Source: Sphingomonadales bacterium (lineage in GTDB: Bacteria; Pseudomonadota; Alphaproteobacteria; Sphingomonadales; Sphingomonadaceae). From it: a stretch of DNA of 10,134 nt. A model generated the notes under the pieces. The model was not told where the DNA came from and ran no database searches. It saw nothing but the letters and a program-made list of their open reading frames with translations. Where the stretch lies: assembly GCA_018971065.1 (NCBI GenBank), contig JAGWVC010000123.1, forward strand, positions 1 through 10,134, given 5' to 3'. Below, one piece after another: positions 1 through 7,441 of the stretch. A program made the translations under genes and the position numbers. Within the stretch, counting starts at the first letter, position 1. Every line of letters begins with the position of its first letter.

Positions 1-19
1 CGGGTTCCTAGCGGGCGAA

Positions 20-1228
20 TCAGAGCCCGACCTTGCGCAGCGCCTGGTCGAGGTCTTCCATCAGGTCGGCCGGGTCTTCGAGGCCGACGCTGATGCGCAG
101 CATGTTTTCGGAAACGCCCATGTCCGCGCGGACCTGCGGGGTGAGGCTGGAGTGCGTGGTCGAGGCCGGGTGAGTCATCAGCGACTTGGTGTCGCCGATG
201 TTGTTCGAGATGTCGATCAGCTCCAGCGCATCCAGCAGCGCGTGCGCGGCAGCACGGCCGCCCTCGATCTCGAACGAGAAGATCGAGCCGGGCAGGATCA
301 TCTGCCGCGCGATGATTTCGCGCTGCGGGTGGCTGTCGAGACCGGGGTGCAGGATGTTCGGCACACGGCCTTGCAGAAAGCGGCCGAGTTCGAGCGCGTT
401 GGCGGCTTGCGCCCGGGCGCGCAGGTCCAGCGTTTCGAGGCCCTTGAGCACGACCCACGCCGCGAACGGCGAGAGCGTCGGGCCGGTGTTGCGCTGGTAC
501 GGCAGCAGCGTGCCGTTGATGTATTCCGCCGAGCCGCAGACCGCGCCGGCCAGCACGCGGCCCTGCCCGTCCATCAGCTTGGTGGCGGCATAGGCGACGA
601 TATCGGCACCGTGTTCCAGCGGGCGCTGCATCGCGCTGGTGGCGAAGGCGTTATCGACGCAAGTGAGGATGCCGTGCTGCTTGGCCAGCGCCGAGACGGC
701 GGCGATATCGACGATGTCCATCGTCGGGTTCGCCGGGGTCTCGAAGAAGAACAGCTTCGTTTCGGGGCGGATCGCCGCCTTCCACTGGTCGAGATCGCGG
801 CCATCGACGGACGTGCAGGCGATGCCGAAGCGCGGCAGCAGGTTGTCCGTCACCCAGCGGGTGGGACCGAACGCGGCGCGGGCAACGACCATGTGATCAC
901 CGGCGGACAGCGTGGCGAGCATCACCGCGGTCATCGCCGCCATGCCGCTGGCCTGGACGCGGCAGGCCTCTGCCCCTTCCATCAGCGCGATGCGTTCTTC
1001 CAGCATGGCGACGCTGGGGTTCTGCGTGCGCGAATAGGTCATCCCCGGTTCCTGCCCGGCAAAGCGCGCGGCGGGGGTGGCGGCATCGTCGTAGCAATAG
1101 CCCGAGGTGAGGTAGATCGCCTCGCTGGTCTCACCCTGTTCGGAGCGCCAGGTGCCGCCGCGCACCGCGCGGGTGGCGTTGCGCCAGGTGGAAGTGCGGG
1201 TGCGGTCCTGTCCGGTCGAGCGTTTCAT
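20..1228 (-). CDS. metZ: O-succinylhomoserine sulfhydrylase (PLP-dependent)
   Basis: This 402-residue enzyme belongs to the Cys/Met-metabolism PLP family. MetZ-type members join O-succinylhomoserine with sulfide to give homocysteine in cytoplasmic methionine synthesis. Visible features are the cofactor-phosphate motif YSR (65-67), the SGM turn (94-96), ETPANP (163-168), the pyridine-binding Asp in VDNAFAT (D192) and the Schiff-base lysine K217 in ATKLMDGQGR. The DGQGR sequence after the lysine is typical of MetZ rather than of cystathionine lyases. The length is normal for the family. The frame stays open upstream to 1375, but the start at 1228 gives the usual MetZ N-terminus (ATRAVRGGT near residue 18) and has GAGG 8 nt before the ATG. 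The gene is divergent from the PMT-type glycosyltransferase across 80 bp. O-acetylhomoserine as substrate cannot be excluded from sequence alone. Confidence 0.95.
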   Translation of the reverse strand: MKRSTGQDRTRTSTWRNATRAVRGGTWRSEQGETSEAIYLTSGYCYDDAATPAARFAGQEPGMTYSRTQNPSVAMLEERIALMEGAEACRVQASGMAAMTAVMLATLSAGDHMVVARAAFGPTRWVTDNLLPRFGIACTSVDGRDLDQWKAAIRPETKLFFFETPANPTMDIVDIAAVSALAKQHGILTCVDNAFATSAMQRPLEHGADIVAYAATKLMDGQGRVLAGAVCGSAEYINGTLLPYQRNTGPTLSPFAAWVVLKGLETLDLRARAQAANALELGRFLQGRVPNILHPGLDSHPQREIIARQMILPGSIFSFEIEGGRAAAHALLDALELIDISNNIGDTKSLMTHPASTTHSSLTPQVRADMGVSENMLRISVGLEDPADLMEDLDQALRKVGL

Positions 1229-1308
1229 GGGGCTAGCCTCTATAAGCCGGGCCCGGCGAGGGCAAGGCGGATTGCCGCGCCGGGGTTCCCCGATTAGCGT
1301 GCCACCGG

Positions 1309-2541
1309 ATGCAGCAGCGCGACCCTCTTGGCTGGACTTTCGCCCTGACCGCCGCGTTCCTGGCGCTGGCGGCATGGCATCTGGGCATTCCGTCGAAGCT
1401 CTATTTCGACGAGGTTCACTACGTGCCGGCGGCGCGGCGGTTGCTGGCGCTGGTGCGCGCCAATATCGAGCATCCGCTGGTGGGCAAGGCGGCGATTGCC
1501 GGGTCGATCGGCCTGCTGGGCGACCGGCCGGTGGCGTGGCGGCTGCCGTCGCTGCTGTGCGGCGGGCTGGGGCTGTTCGCGTTCGGGCGGGCGCTGTGGT
1601 GGGCCAGCGGGCGGCGGTTCACGGCGCTGGCGGGGATCGTGCTGCTGGCCACCGACTTCGCGTGGTTCATCCAGAGCCGCATCGCCATGCTGGACATGGT
1701 GATGGCCGGTTTCGCGATGGTGGCGCTGTGGCAAATCGCTGCTGCCATGCGGCAGCGCGCCCGCTGGCGGTTGGCGGTGGCGGGCGTGGCGATGGGGCTG
1801 GCGATGGGCGCGAAGTGGAGCGTGATCCCCGCGTTCGCGCTGCTGGGGCTGGGGCTGGTGGCGGCGCAGGCGCGACGCACGGCGCGGCCCTTCCCGGCGC
1901 TGAGCCTGATGGAGACGGCGTTCTGGCTGGGGACGCTGCCGCTGTGCGTCTATTGGGCCACTTTCCTGCCGGCGGCGTTCTATCACGATCATCCGCTGGA
2001 CATGGGCCGCATCGTCGATTGGCACTGGCAGATGGTGGCGTTGCAGGACAGCGTGACCCAGCAGCATCCCTACCAGAGCCAGTGGTATCAGTGGGCGGTG
2101 AACTGGCGGGCGATCTGGTATCTCTACGAGCCGGTGGACGGGGTACAGCGCGGGGTGGTGCTGGTGGGCAACCCGGCGACGATGCTGCTGGGGCTGCCGG
2201 CGCTGGGCTGGTGCCTGTGGGCGGCGGCGTTCCGGGGGCGGCGGGAGGCCGGGTTCGCGGCCGGCCTATACGCGGTCAGCCTGGGGTTCTGGGCGATTTC
2301 GGGCAAGCCGGTGCAGTTCTATTACCACTACCTGCTGCCCGGCACTTTCCTGATGGCGGCGCTGGCGCTGGCGCTGGATGCGGTGTGGCAGATGCGCGGG
2401 CCGGCGCGGTGGCTGGCGCCGGGGGTGCTGGCGCTGTCAGTCGCGCTGTTCGCCGGGTTCTATCCGATCATTTCAGCCGCGCCGCTGCATCACGGCGTGC
2501 GCAGCTTCGAGGCGTGGATGTGGCTGGCAAGCTGGCGTTAG
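1309..2541 (+). CDS. PMT-family phospholipid carrier-dependent glycosyltransferase
   Basis: This 410-residue protein is strongly hydrophobic with about ten likely membrane segments. It resembles bacterial protein-O-mannosyltransferase/ArnT-like enzymes (GT39/GT83 type), which move a sugar from a polyprenyl-phosphate donor to an acceptor on the outer face of the inner membrane. Visible motifs are the first-loop acidic pair in FDEVHY (D34, E35), EHPLVGK (54-60), QSRIAMLD with R124 and D129, GAKWSV (167-172), NPATMLLG (288-295) and FYYHYLLP (337-344). The ATG at 1309 is the first plausible start. No clear Shine-Dalgarno sequence precedes it, so translation may start weakly or the mRNA may be nearly leaderless. 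The gene converges on the GT2-GtrA gene, which could make its donor. The acceptor (protein, lipid or glycan) cannot be told from sequence. Confidence 0.88.
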   Translation: MQQRDPLGWTFALTAAFLALAAWHLGIPSKLYFDEVHYVPAARRLLALVRANIEHPLVGKAAIAGSIGLLGDRPVAWRLPSLLCGGLGLFAFGRALWWASGRRFTALAGIVLLATDFAWFIQSRIAMLDMVMAGFAMVALWQIAAAMRQRARWRLAVAGVAMGLAMGAKWSVIPAFALLGLGLVAAQARRTARPFPALSLMETAFWLGTLPLCVYWATFLPAAFYHDHPLDMGRIVDWHWQMVALQDSVTQQHPYQSQWYQWAVNWRAIWYLYEPVDGVQRGVVLVGNPATMLLGLPALGWCLWAAAFRGRREAGFAAGLYAVSLGFWAISGKPVQFYYHYLLPGTFLMAALALALDAVWQMRGPARWLAPGVLALSVALFAGFYPIISAAPLHHGVRSFEAWMWLASWR

Positions 2542-2560
2542 TTGGAGGTTCGCGCGACGC

Positions 2561-2705
2561 GCGGCATTGTCGAGATTTGGCGCAGGGTGGAGCGAGAATG
2601 GGTGGCTGCGAGAACCGGAGCGCAGCGTACTCCAGTACGTGAGCACCGGAAGCGCAGCAGACGCCCATTCGCAGCCCTCCCTGCGTCAAATATCGGCAAT
2701 GCCGC
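2561..2705. repeat. 145-bp imperfect palindrome between convergent genes
   Basis: The left arm from 2561 (GCGGCATTGTCGA...) matches the reverse complement of the right arm ending at 2705 (GCGGCATTGCCGA...). By eye about 39 of the outer 50 positions agree, and several mismatches would be G-U pairs in RNA. The exact centre is a perfect CGTACT-CC-AGTACG hairpin (2626-2639). A second hairpin, GCTGCG/CGCAGC, can form within the left half (2605-2626). A short direct repeat, ACCGGAGCGCAGC (2614-2626) and ACCGGAAGCGCAGC (2645-2658), lies around the centre. The element starts 19 nt after the PMT stop codon and ends on the first base of the GT2-GtrA stop codon. It could act as a two-way terminator, or be a REP/MITE-like dispersed element. 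No T-rich tail follows either arm. Confidence 0.85.
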
Positions 2706-3829
2706 TAGTATTTGCCCCAGACGAATTTGGACGACAGCGCGAAGTTCCACACCGAGGCCAGGATGATGCCGACGATCGCGGCCGGGTACTCGTGGAAGCC
2801 GATGCGGACCAGCGCGGTGGACACGCCGATGTTGGCCAGCATGCCGAACGCGCAGGTCAGCGCGAACTTGCCCCAGCCGCGCAGCAGCGGCAGCACCCCG
2901 CGCAGGCGTTTGTCGGAATAGGTCAGTTCGTTGTTCAGCACGAAGTTGAAGGTCATCGCCGTCAGTGCCGCTGCGGTCTGGCCGACGATGAACGCAGCCT
3001 CCTTCGGATAGTGGCTGACCGCGAACTGGGCGCCGAACGCCTTGAGCACGATGGCCAGCACCGTCATGTGGACGACCGCGCCGAGCGCGCCGACGGTGCC
3101 GAACAGCGCGAAGCGGGTGGGGATGAAGCGGCCGAGCCACTTGTCGTAGAGACCGACGAGAAATTCGAACACGACCGTCCTGTCCAGCTTGCTTTCCCCC
3201 TCGGCCCGGGCCGCGAAGTTGAGCGGAAATTCCTTTACCCGCAGCGGCTTGTCAACCGTGGCGAGGATGTCGAGCAGGATCTTGAAGCCGACGCCCGAGA
3301 GCCGGTGCGCGTCGGCGCGAAGCGTTTCGGCGCGCAGCATGAAATAGCCGCTCATCGGATCGGTCAGATCGACGCCGGTGACCTTGCGCGCCAGTGCGTT
3401 GGCGAAGCCCGAGGCCTTGACGCGATCGGGGCGGCCCCATTCCTCGGTGCTGGCGCCTTCGGCGAAGCGCGAGGCATAGGCGAGGTCGTAATCGCCACCG
3501 GTGATCGCGGCCAGCATTCCGGGCAGCAGGGCGGGATCGTGCTGGTGATCGGCGTCCATCACCGCGACGACCGGGGCAGCGGTGGCGCACATCCCCTCGA
3601 TCGCGGCGGAGGCGAGGCCCCGCCGGCCAATACGCTGGATGCAGCGCACGCGCGGGTCTTCAAGGCTGATCGCGCGGGCTTCGTCCGAGGTGCCGTCGCG
3701 ACTGTTGTCATCGACGAAGATCGCTTCCCAGGCGATGCCGGCCAGCGCCTTGTCGAGGCGGTCCACCAACGGGCGCAGGTTCTTGCGCTCGTTCAGCGTG
3801 GGCATGATGATGGCGAGTTGCAGTGACAT
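2705..3829 (-). CDS. Polyprenyl-phosphate glycosyltransferase fused to GtrA domain
   Basis: This 374-residue protein has two domains. Residues 1 to about 230 form a GT-A family 2 glycosyltransferase of the dolichol-phosphate-mannose-synthase type: PTLNE (10-14), VDDNSRDGT (39-47), the metal/nucleotide-sugar motif MDADHQHDP (91-99), DPMSGYF (157-163) and GESKL (211-215). Residues about 236-374 form a GtrA-like domain with four hydrophobic segments, including NFVLNNELTY (295-304) and the typical ending FVWGKY. Such enzymes load a sugar from a nucleotide donor onto polyprenyl phosphate, and GtrA domains are thought to anchor or flip the product. The sugar (mannose, glucose or another) is not determined. 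The start at 3829 has AGGA 9 nt upstream, and the gene follows leuB after 17 nt, so it is probably cotranscribed with leuB. It converges on the PMT-type gene, a plausible user of its product. Confidence 0.93.
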   Translation of the reverse strand: MSLQLAIIMPTLNERKNLRPLVDRLDKALAGIAWEAIFVDDNSRDGTSDEARAISLEDPRVRCIQRIGRRGLASAAIEGMCATAAPVVAVMDADHQHDPALLPGMLAAITGGDYDLAYASRFAEGASTEEWGRPDRVKASGFANALARKVTGVDLTDPMSGYFMLRAETLRADAHRLSGVGFKILLDILATVDKPLRVKEFPLNFAARAEGESKLDRTVVFEFLVGLYDKWLGRFIPTRFALFGTVGALGAVVHMTVLAIVLKAFGAQFAVSHYPKEAAFIVGQTAAALTAMTFNFVLNNELTYSDKRLRGVLPLLRGWGKFALTCAFGMLANIGVSTALVRIGFHEYPAAIVGIILASVWNFALSSKFVWGKY

Positions 3830-3846
3830 GGCGACCGTTCCTGCAA

Positions 3847-4890
3847 CTAGAGCCGGGCGAGAACGGCGTCGCCGATTTCGGTGGTGCTGGCATGGCCGCC
3901 CAGATCACCGCCGCGAATGCCGTCGCCCAGCGCCTTGGCCACCGCCGCCTCGATCCGCGCGGCCGGGGCTTCGAGGCCGAGGCTGTGGCGCAGCAGCATC
4001 GCGGCCGAGAGGATCGTCGCCATCGGGTTGGCCTTGTTCTGGCCGGCGATGTCGGGCGCGGAACCGTGAATCGGCTCATAGAGGCCCATCGTGCCGTCCG
4101 ACAGTGCCGCCGATGCCAGCAGGCCGATCGAGCCGACGCACATGCTGGCCTGGTCGGAAAGAATGTCGCCGAACAGGTTGCCGGTGACGATGACGTCGAA
4201 CTGGCCGGGGCCTTTCACCATCTGCATCGCCGCGTTGTCGACGTACATGTGAGTCAGCTCGACCTCGGGGTAGTCCTTCGCCACCTCGATCACGGTGTCA
4301 CGCCAGACCTGCGAGGTTTCCAGCACGTTGGCCTTGTCCACCGAACACAGCTTCTTCTTGCGGCCCATCGCGGCGCGGAAGCCGACGTGGGCGATGCGGC
4401 GGACTTCGCTTTCGGTGTAGGACATCATGTCCCAGCCCTGGCGTTCGCCATTATCGAGCGTGCGGATGCCCTTCTCGCCGAAGTAGACATCGCCGTTCAG
4501 CTCGCGGATGATCAGCACGTCGATGGCAGAGGCGATTTCGGGGCGCAGCGCCGAGAAATGCTCCATGCCGGGGAACACGGTGGCCGGGCGCAGGTTGGCG
4601 AACAGGCCCAGTTCCTTGCGCAGGCCCAGGATCGCCTGTTCGGGACGCAAGTGGCGTTCCAGATCGTCACAGCCGAAATCGCCGACCGCGCCGAACAGGA
4701 TGGCGTCGCTGGCGCGGGCAATGTCCAGCGTGGCGGCGGGCAGCGGGTGGCCGTGCTTGCGATAGGCCGCCGCGCCGACGTCGCCTTCGACCAGTTCGAG
4801 GTCGTCCAGCTTCAGCGCTTCGAGCACGCGCACCGCTTCGCGCGTGACTTCGGGGCCGATGCCGTCACCGGCGAAAACCGCGATCTTCAT
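3847..4890 (-). CDS. leuB: 3-isopropylmalate dehydrogenase
   Basis: This 347-residue enzyme oxidatively decarboxylates 3-isopropylmalate with NAD+ in leucine biosynthesis, acting as a cytoplasmic dimer. It starts [15 protein letters not shown]. Expected active-site residues are present: substrate arginines R91, R101 and R129, the tyrosine in NGDVYFGE (Y136), K186 in SVDKANVLE, and metal-binding D218, D242 and D246 in the VDNAAMQ and [10 protein letters not shown] motifs. The NAD-binding segment [18 protein letters not shown] covers 272-289. Length and motif order are those of a complete LeuB rather than of isocitrate or tartrate dehydrogenase. It begins 15 nt after recO and ends 17 nt before the GT2-GtrA gene, so it sits in the middle of a minus-strand transcription unit. 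A GGGAA lies 9 nt before the start as a modest ribosome-binding site. Confidence 0.97.
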   Translation of the reverse strand: MKIAVFAGDGIGPEVTREAVRVLEALKLDDLELVEGDVGAAAYRKHGHPLPAATLDIARASDAILFGAVGDFGCDDLERHLRPEQAILGLRKELGLFANLRPATVFPGMEHFSALRPEIASAIDVLIIRELNGDVYFGEKGIRTLDNGERQGWDMMSYTESEVRRIAHVGFRAAMGRKKKLCSVDKANVLETSQVWRDTVIEVAKDYPEVELTHMYVDNAAMQMVKGPGQFDVIVTGNLFGDILSDQASMCVGSIGLLASAALSDGTMGLYEPIHGSAPDIAGQNKANPMATILSAAMLLRHSLGLEAPAARIEAAVAKALGDGIRGGDLGGHASTTEIGDAVLARL

Positions 4891-4905
4891 TCCTGCACAT
4901 TCCCG

Positions 4906-5541
4906 TCACTGTGGCGCCGTTCCGTCCGCCCCGCCGATCCGCGCCAGCCGCTCCCGCAGCAAGGCGCGCGCCCCCATAACATCGCCGCGCCGATCGGCAA
5001 GCGGATAGCGCGCCAGCGCCCGGCCCATCCGGTCGAACAGCGCCAGCAGCGCCGGCCAGGAATCGTCCTGCGCCAACACCGCGCGCCACGGCGGTTCGCC
5101 ATAGCCCAGTTCGCGCAGCAGCAGCGCTTCGTAAGCCAGCAGGCCCGGCACCCAGCCGCGTGCCGACGGGGCATGGCAGACCGCATCGAGCAGGCCGCCC
5201 AGCGCCGCGTGGAGCGGCGGATAGGCATGGCGTTCGGGCAGGGCGGCGGCGGTGATTGCGGTGATCCAGCCGATCGCGGCGGCGGGGAGCGGCTCGCCCA
5301 GCCAGGGGCCGCGACTGGCGATCAGCTCGACCCGGAAGCCGGGCAGTTGCGAGCCGGGGCGGGCGCGGATTTCCACATCCACCGCGTTGCCGGGGATCAG
5401 CACCGGACGCAGGTCGCGCCCGCGACCGCCGGCGACATAGCCCGCCAGCAGCCCGTGTTCGGTGGTCAGCACACGGGCGATGACGCCGGTTTCGCCGTGG
5501 AGGCGGGCCGAGCAGACGATCGCGGGGGCGGCAAGGTGCAT
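4906..5541 (-). CDS. recO: DNA repair protein RecO
   Basis: This 211-residue protein matches RecO, which works with RecR to load RecA on SSB-coated single-stranded DNA in the RecF recombination pathway and anneals complementary strands. The N-terminal part (about 1-75) reads as the OB-fold, with HGETGVIARVLTTEHGLLAGYVAGGRG-type content (residues 15-41, split here by position). The C-terminal half is helical, with the family segment YEALLLRELGYG (137-148). Only C10 and C122 are present, so the zinc-binding cysteine cluster of some RecO proteins is absent. At 211 residues it is somewhat shorter than the commonly seen 230-250. The start at 5541 has no evident Shine-Dalgarno sequence and lies 25 nt after ubiK, so translation may depend on the upstream gene. 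Confidence 0.9.
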   Translation of the reverse strand: MHLAAPAIVCSARLHGETGVIARVLTTEHGLLAGYVAGGRGRDLRPVLIPGNAVDVEIRARPGSQLPGFRVELIASRGPWLGEPLPAAAIGWITAITAAALPERHAYPPLHAALGGLLDAVCHAPSARGWVPGLLAYEALLLRELGYGEPPWRAVLAQDDSWPALLALFDRMGRALARYPLADRRGDVMGARALLRERLARIGGADGTAPQ

Positions 5542-5566
5542 CGGACGGGTGCGCCCGGCGCCGGGG

Positions 5567-5845
5567 TCAGGACTTGTGGTCAGCCTCGGGCGCGGCGTGG
5601 CCGAAGACCTGCGCTTCGAGCGCGGCGAGGCGCACTTTCAGCTCCTCCGCCTCTTCCCGGGCGCGGGCGGCCATGTCCTTCACCGCGTCGAATTCCTCGC
5701 GGCTGACGAAATCGAGGCCACCGAAGCTTTCGCGGAAGCGTTCGCGCGCGGAATCGCGGGCTTCGCGGGTCATTCCGGCGAATGTGCCGGCCGCGCTGTT
5801 CACCAGGCGGACGACATCGGCGAGCAGGGGATTTTCGCTTTGCAT
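5567..5845 (-). CDS. ubiK: Accessory factor UbiK family protein (BMFP)
   Basis: This 92-residue protein fits the UbiK/YqiC family, also described as Brucella membrane fusogenic protein. E. coli UbiK assists aerobic ubiquinone synthesis with UbiJ. The first part (1-45) holds the amphipathic segment NPLLADVVRLVNSAAGTFAG and an RERFRESFGGLD stretch. Residues 46-80 form a coiled coil opened by SREEFDAVKDMAAR and ended by LEAQVFG. The frame is open upstream to 5932, overlapping the end of tspO, but family members begin a few residues before NPLLAD, so the ATG at 5845 is preferred; a weak GGAAA precedes it. It lies 37 nt after tspO and 25 nt before recO in the same run. The family assignment is firmer than the exact function in this organism. 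Confidence 0.88.
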   Translation of the reverse strand: MQSENPLLADVVRLVNSAAGTFAGMTREARDSARERFRESFGGLDFVSREEFDAVKDMAARAREEAEELKVRLAALEAQVFGHAAPEADHKS

Positions 5846-5882
5846 GGTTTCCAGATGGGCCGCCGGCGGGGCGGGTTCAAGA

Positions 5883-6437
5883 TCAAAGTTGCAGGGTGGC
5901 GCCCCGGGCCACCGGCGGCGCGCCGTCGGCATCGGGGTTCAGTTGCAGGATCTGCCAGTTGAGCAGCGTGGCGAACAGCACCCAGGCGAGGTAGGGCGCC
6001 AGCAGCCACGCCGCGCGCGGCCGGACCCGCGCCGACAGGACCACGGTGAGCATCACCAGCACGTCCAGCGCCAGCAACAGGTACAGCGCGGCGCTGATCC
6101 GGTACATGCCGAAGAACAGCGGCGACCATGCCAGGTTGACCAGCAACTGCACCACGAACGCGGCGATGGCCAGCCCCCTGCCCCTAGCCCCCTGCGCGGT
6201 GATCAGCATGGCCAGCGCCAGCCCCATCAGCACATACAGCACGGTCCAGACCACGCCGAAGGTGGCCGGCGGGGGATAAGTGCCGGGCTTGGCCAGCGCC
6301 TGAAACCACGGATTGTCCGCCGCGCTACCGGCAACGAAGCCGGAGAGGAACCCGAGAGCCAGCACGGCCGGCACGGTGACCAGCGACCAGCGCAGGAAAG
6401 CCGCGCGCAACTGCTGCGGGGATGCAAGCTCGGTCAT
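5883..6437 (-). CDS. tspO: TspO/MBR family tryptophan-rich sensory protein
   Basis: This 184-residue membrane protein has the five hydrophobic segments of the TspO/MBR (peripheral benzodiazepine receptor, CrtK) family. Family members bind porphyrins and cholesterol-like ligands and, in Rhodobacter, influence oxygen-responsive pigment gene expression. Conserved features visible are W44, KPGTYPPPATFGVVWTVLY (50-68) with the KP and PPxxF motifs and W64, G72, NLAWSPLFF (101-109), the APYLAW segment with P148, Y149 and W152, and N160 in the last helix. About 17 residues after N167 form a hydrophilic C-terminal tail, making it a little longer than the usual 155-165. It is the first gene of the minus-strand run tspO-ubiK-recO-leuB-GT2, with a 163-nt gap upstream. 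AGGA lies 11 nt before the ATG. The ligand here is unknown. Confidence 0.94.
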   Translation of the reverse strand: MTELASPQQLRAAFLRWSLVTVPAVLALGFLSGFVAGSAADNPWFQALAKPGTYPPPATFGVVWTVLYVLMGLALAMLITAQGARGRGLAIAAFVVQLLVNLAWSPLFFGMYRISAALYLLLALDVLVMLTVVLSARVRPRAAWLLAPYLAWVLFATLLNWQILQLNPDADGAPPVARGATLQL

Positions 6438-6477
6438 CAGGGGCGTGATCCTGTCAGGCTAGGTGCGGATACGTAAG

Positions 6478-6506
6478 AAACTAGGCTCCCTCGGCTGTTC
6501 TTGCAA
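6478..6506 (-). promoter_or_regulatory. Possible promoter for the tspO operon
   Basis: In the 163-nt gap between tlyA and tspO the minus strand carries TTGCAA (6506-6501), a 17-nt spacer and TAGTTT (6483-6478). The start codon would be about 40 nt further on. The matches to the sigma-70 consensus are partial (4/6 and 3/6), so this is only a candidate. The rest of the gap holds nothing I can name. Confidence 0.25.
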
Positions 6507-6600
6507 TTGGCGAGGTTGCAGGGCGCGGGCAAGTGCAATCGTTGGGGCAGCGGCACAGAAACGTCCTTGTTGGAGACGATTTCCCTCCAGTCTCGAAAAA

Positions 6601-7383
6601 TCACCCGTGCATCCGGCCGCGAACCGCATGGACCAGAAACTCGACGTTGCCTTCGGGGCCGGTGATCGGACTGGGCACGATCCCCTCGACGGTCCAGCCG
6701 GATGCCTCCAGCCAGCCCCGCACTTCGTCGCAGACGCGGGCGTGCAGCGCCGGATCGCGGACGACTCCGCCCTTGCCGACTTCCGCGCGGCCGACCTCGA
6801 ACTGCGGCTTGATCAGCGCGACGAGGCGGCAATCGGGCGCGGCCAGGCGCAGCGGCACCTCCAGCACTTTCGCCAGGCCGATGAAGCTGGCGTCGCAGAC
6901 CACCCAGTTGCACGGCGCATCGATGTGGTCGGGGGTGAGCACGCGCGCGCTGGTCTGCTCCAGCACGGTGACGCGCGGGTCCTGCCGCAGCTTCCAGGCG
7001 AGCTGGTTGGTGCCCGAATCGACCGCGAACACACGGGTGGCGCCCTTGCTCAACAACACGTCGGTGAAGCCGCCGGTGGAACTGCCGATGTCCATCGCCA
7101 CCGCGCCGACAGGGTCCAGCCCGAAGTGATCGATGGCGTGGGCCAGCTTGATTCCGCCGCGCGAAACCCACGGATGATCGCGCCCGCGCACGTCCAGCGT
7201 GGTATCGGCGGGCACGGTCTGGCCGGGCTTGGCGATCTTCGTCTCGCCGGCATAGACCAGCCCGGCCAGCACCAGCGCCTGCGCGCGCGCGCGGCTTTCG
7301 GCAAGGCCGCGATCGACCAGCAACTGGTCCACCCGCTGCTTGGCGGGCCGGCGCGGGGGAGGAGAATGATCGGATTCGGTCAT
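6601..7383 (-). CDS. tlyA: TlyA family RNA 2'-O-methyltransferase
   Basis: This 260-residue protein joins an N-terminal S4 RNA-binding domain (about 16-75, RVDQLLVDRGLAESRARA... onward) to an FtsJ/RrmJ-like SAM-dependent methyltransferase. The junction motif WVSRGGIKL (72-80), the SAM-binding motif DIGSSTGGFTD (98-108), DSGTNQL (122-128), CDASFI (163-168) and LIKPQFE (190-196) are all present. The likely catalytic tetrad is K79-D164-K192-E248. TlyA enzymes 2'-O-methylate cytidines in 16S and/or 23S rRNA; mycobacterial TlyA is tied to capreomycin sensitivity. The older name hemolysin A is misleading. Without the target tested, the modified base remains unknown. The start codon at 7383 has no strong Shine-Dalgarno sequence. 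The gene is divergent from the lipoprotein gene across only 58 bp and is separated from tspO by 163 bp, so it is probably its own unit. Confidence 0.93.
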   Translation of the reverse strand: MTESDHSPPPRRPAKQRVDQLLVDRGLAESRARAQALVLAGLVYAGETKIAKPGQTVPADTTLDVRGRDHPWVSRGGIKLAHAIDHFGLDPVGAVAMDIGSSTGGFTDVLLSKGATRVFAVDSGTNQLAWKLRQDPRVTVLEQTSARVLTPDHIDAPCNWVVCDASFIGLAKVLEVPLRLAAPDCRLVALIKPQFEVGRAEVGKGGVVRDPALHARVCDEVRGWLEASGWTVEGIVPSPITGPEGNVEFLVHAVRGRMHG

Positions 7384-7441
7384 GTCGTGCCGTTCGTGGC
7401 CGGGGGTTGTGTGCAGGCGCGCCTCATTTCATACGCAGGCG

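Noticed and set aside
1239..1266. Minus-strand promoter for metZ: CTTGCC, 16 nt, TATAGA.
   Set aside because: The -10 element would overlap the GAGG ribosome-binding site and put the transcript start only a few bases before the ATG, so both signals cannot work as read.
1229..1375. N-terminal extension of metZ to an ATG at 1375.
   Set aside because: The added 49 residues are basic, low in motif content and overlap the start of the divergent PMT gene; family MetZ proteins begin near the ATG at 1228, which has a GAGG site.
2378..3826. 482-codon plus-strand open frame antisense to the GT2-GtrA gene.
   Set aside because: Same antisense composition, and it crosses the palindrome; GT2 and GtrA motifs on the other strand are unmistakable.
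3823..5706. 627-codon plus-strand open frame antisense to leuB, recO and ubiK.
   Set aside because: It is rich in His, Arg, Gln, Asp and Gly with no domain, as expected of the complement of GC-rich coding sequence; the opposite strand holds recognisable genes.
5846..5932. Longer UbiK start at 5932.
   Set aside because: It would overlap the end of tspO and add a proline-rich stretch not seen in the family; the ATG at 5845 places the conserved NPLLAD segment at the N-terminus.
6573..6600. Terminator after tlyA (GAGAC/GTCTC).
   Set aside because: The stem is only 5 bp with a 12-nt loop and no T-run follows on the minus strand.
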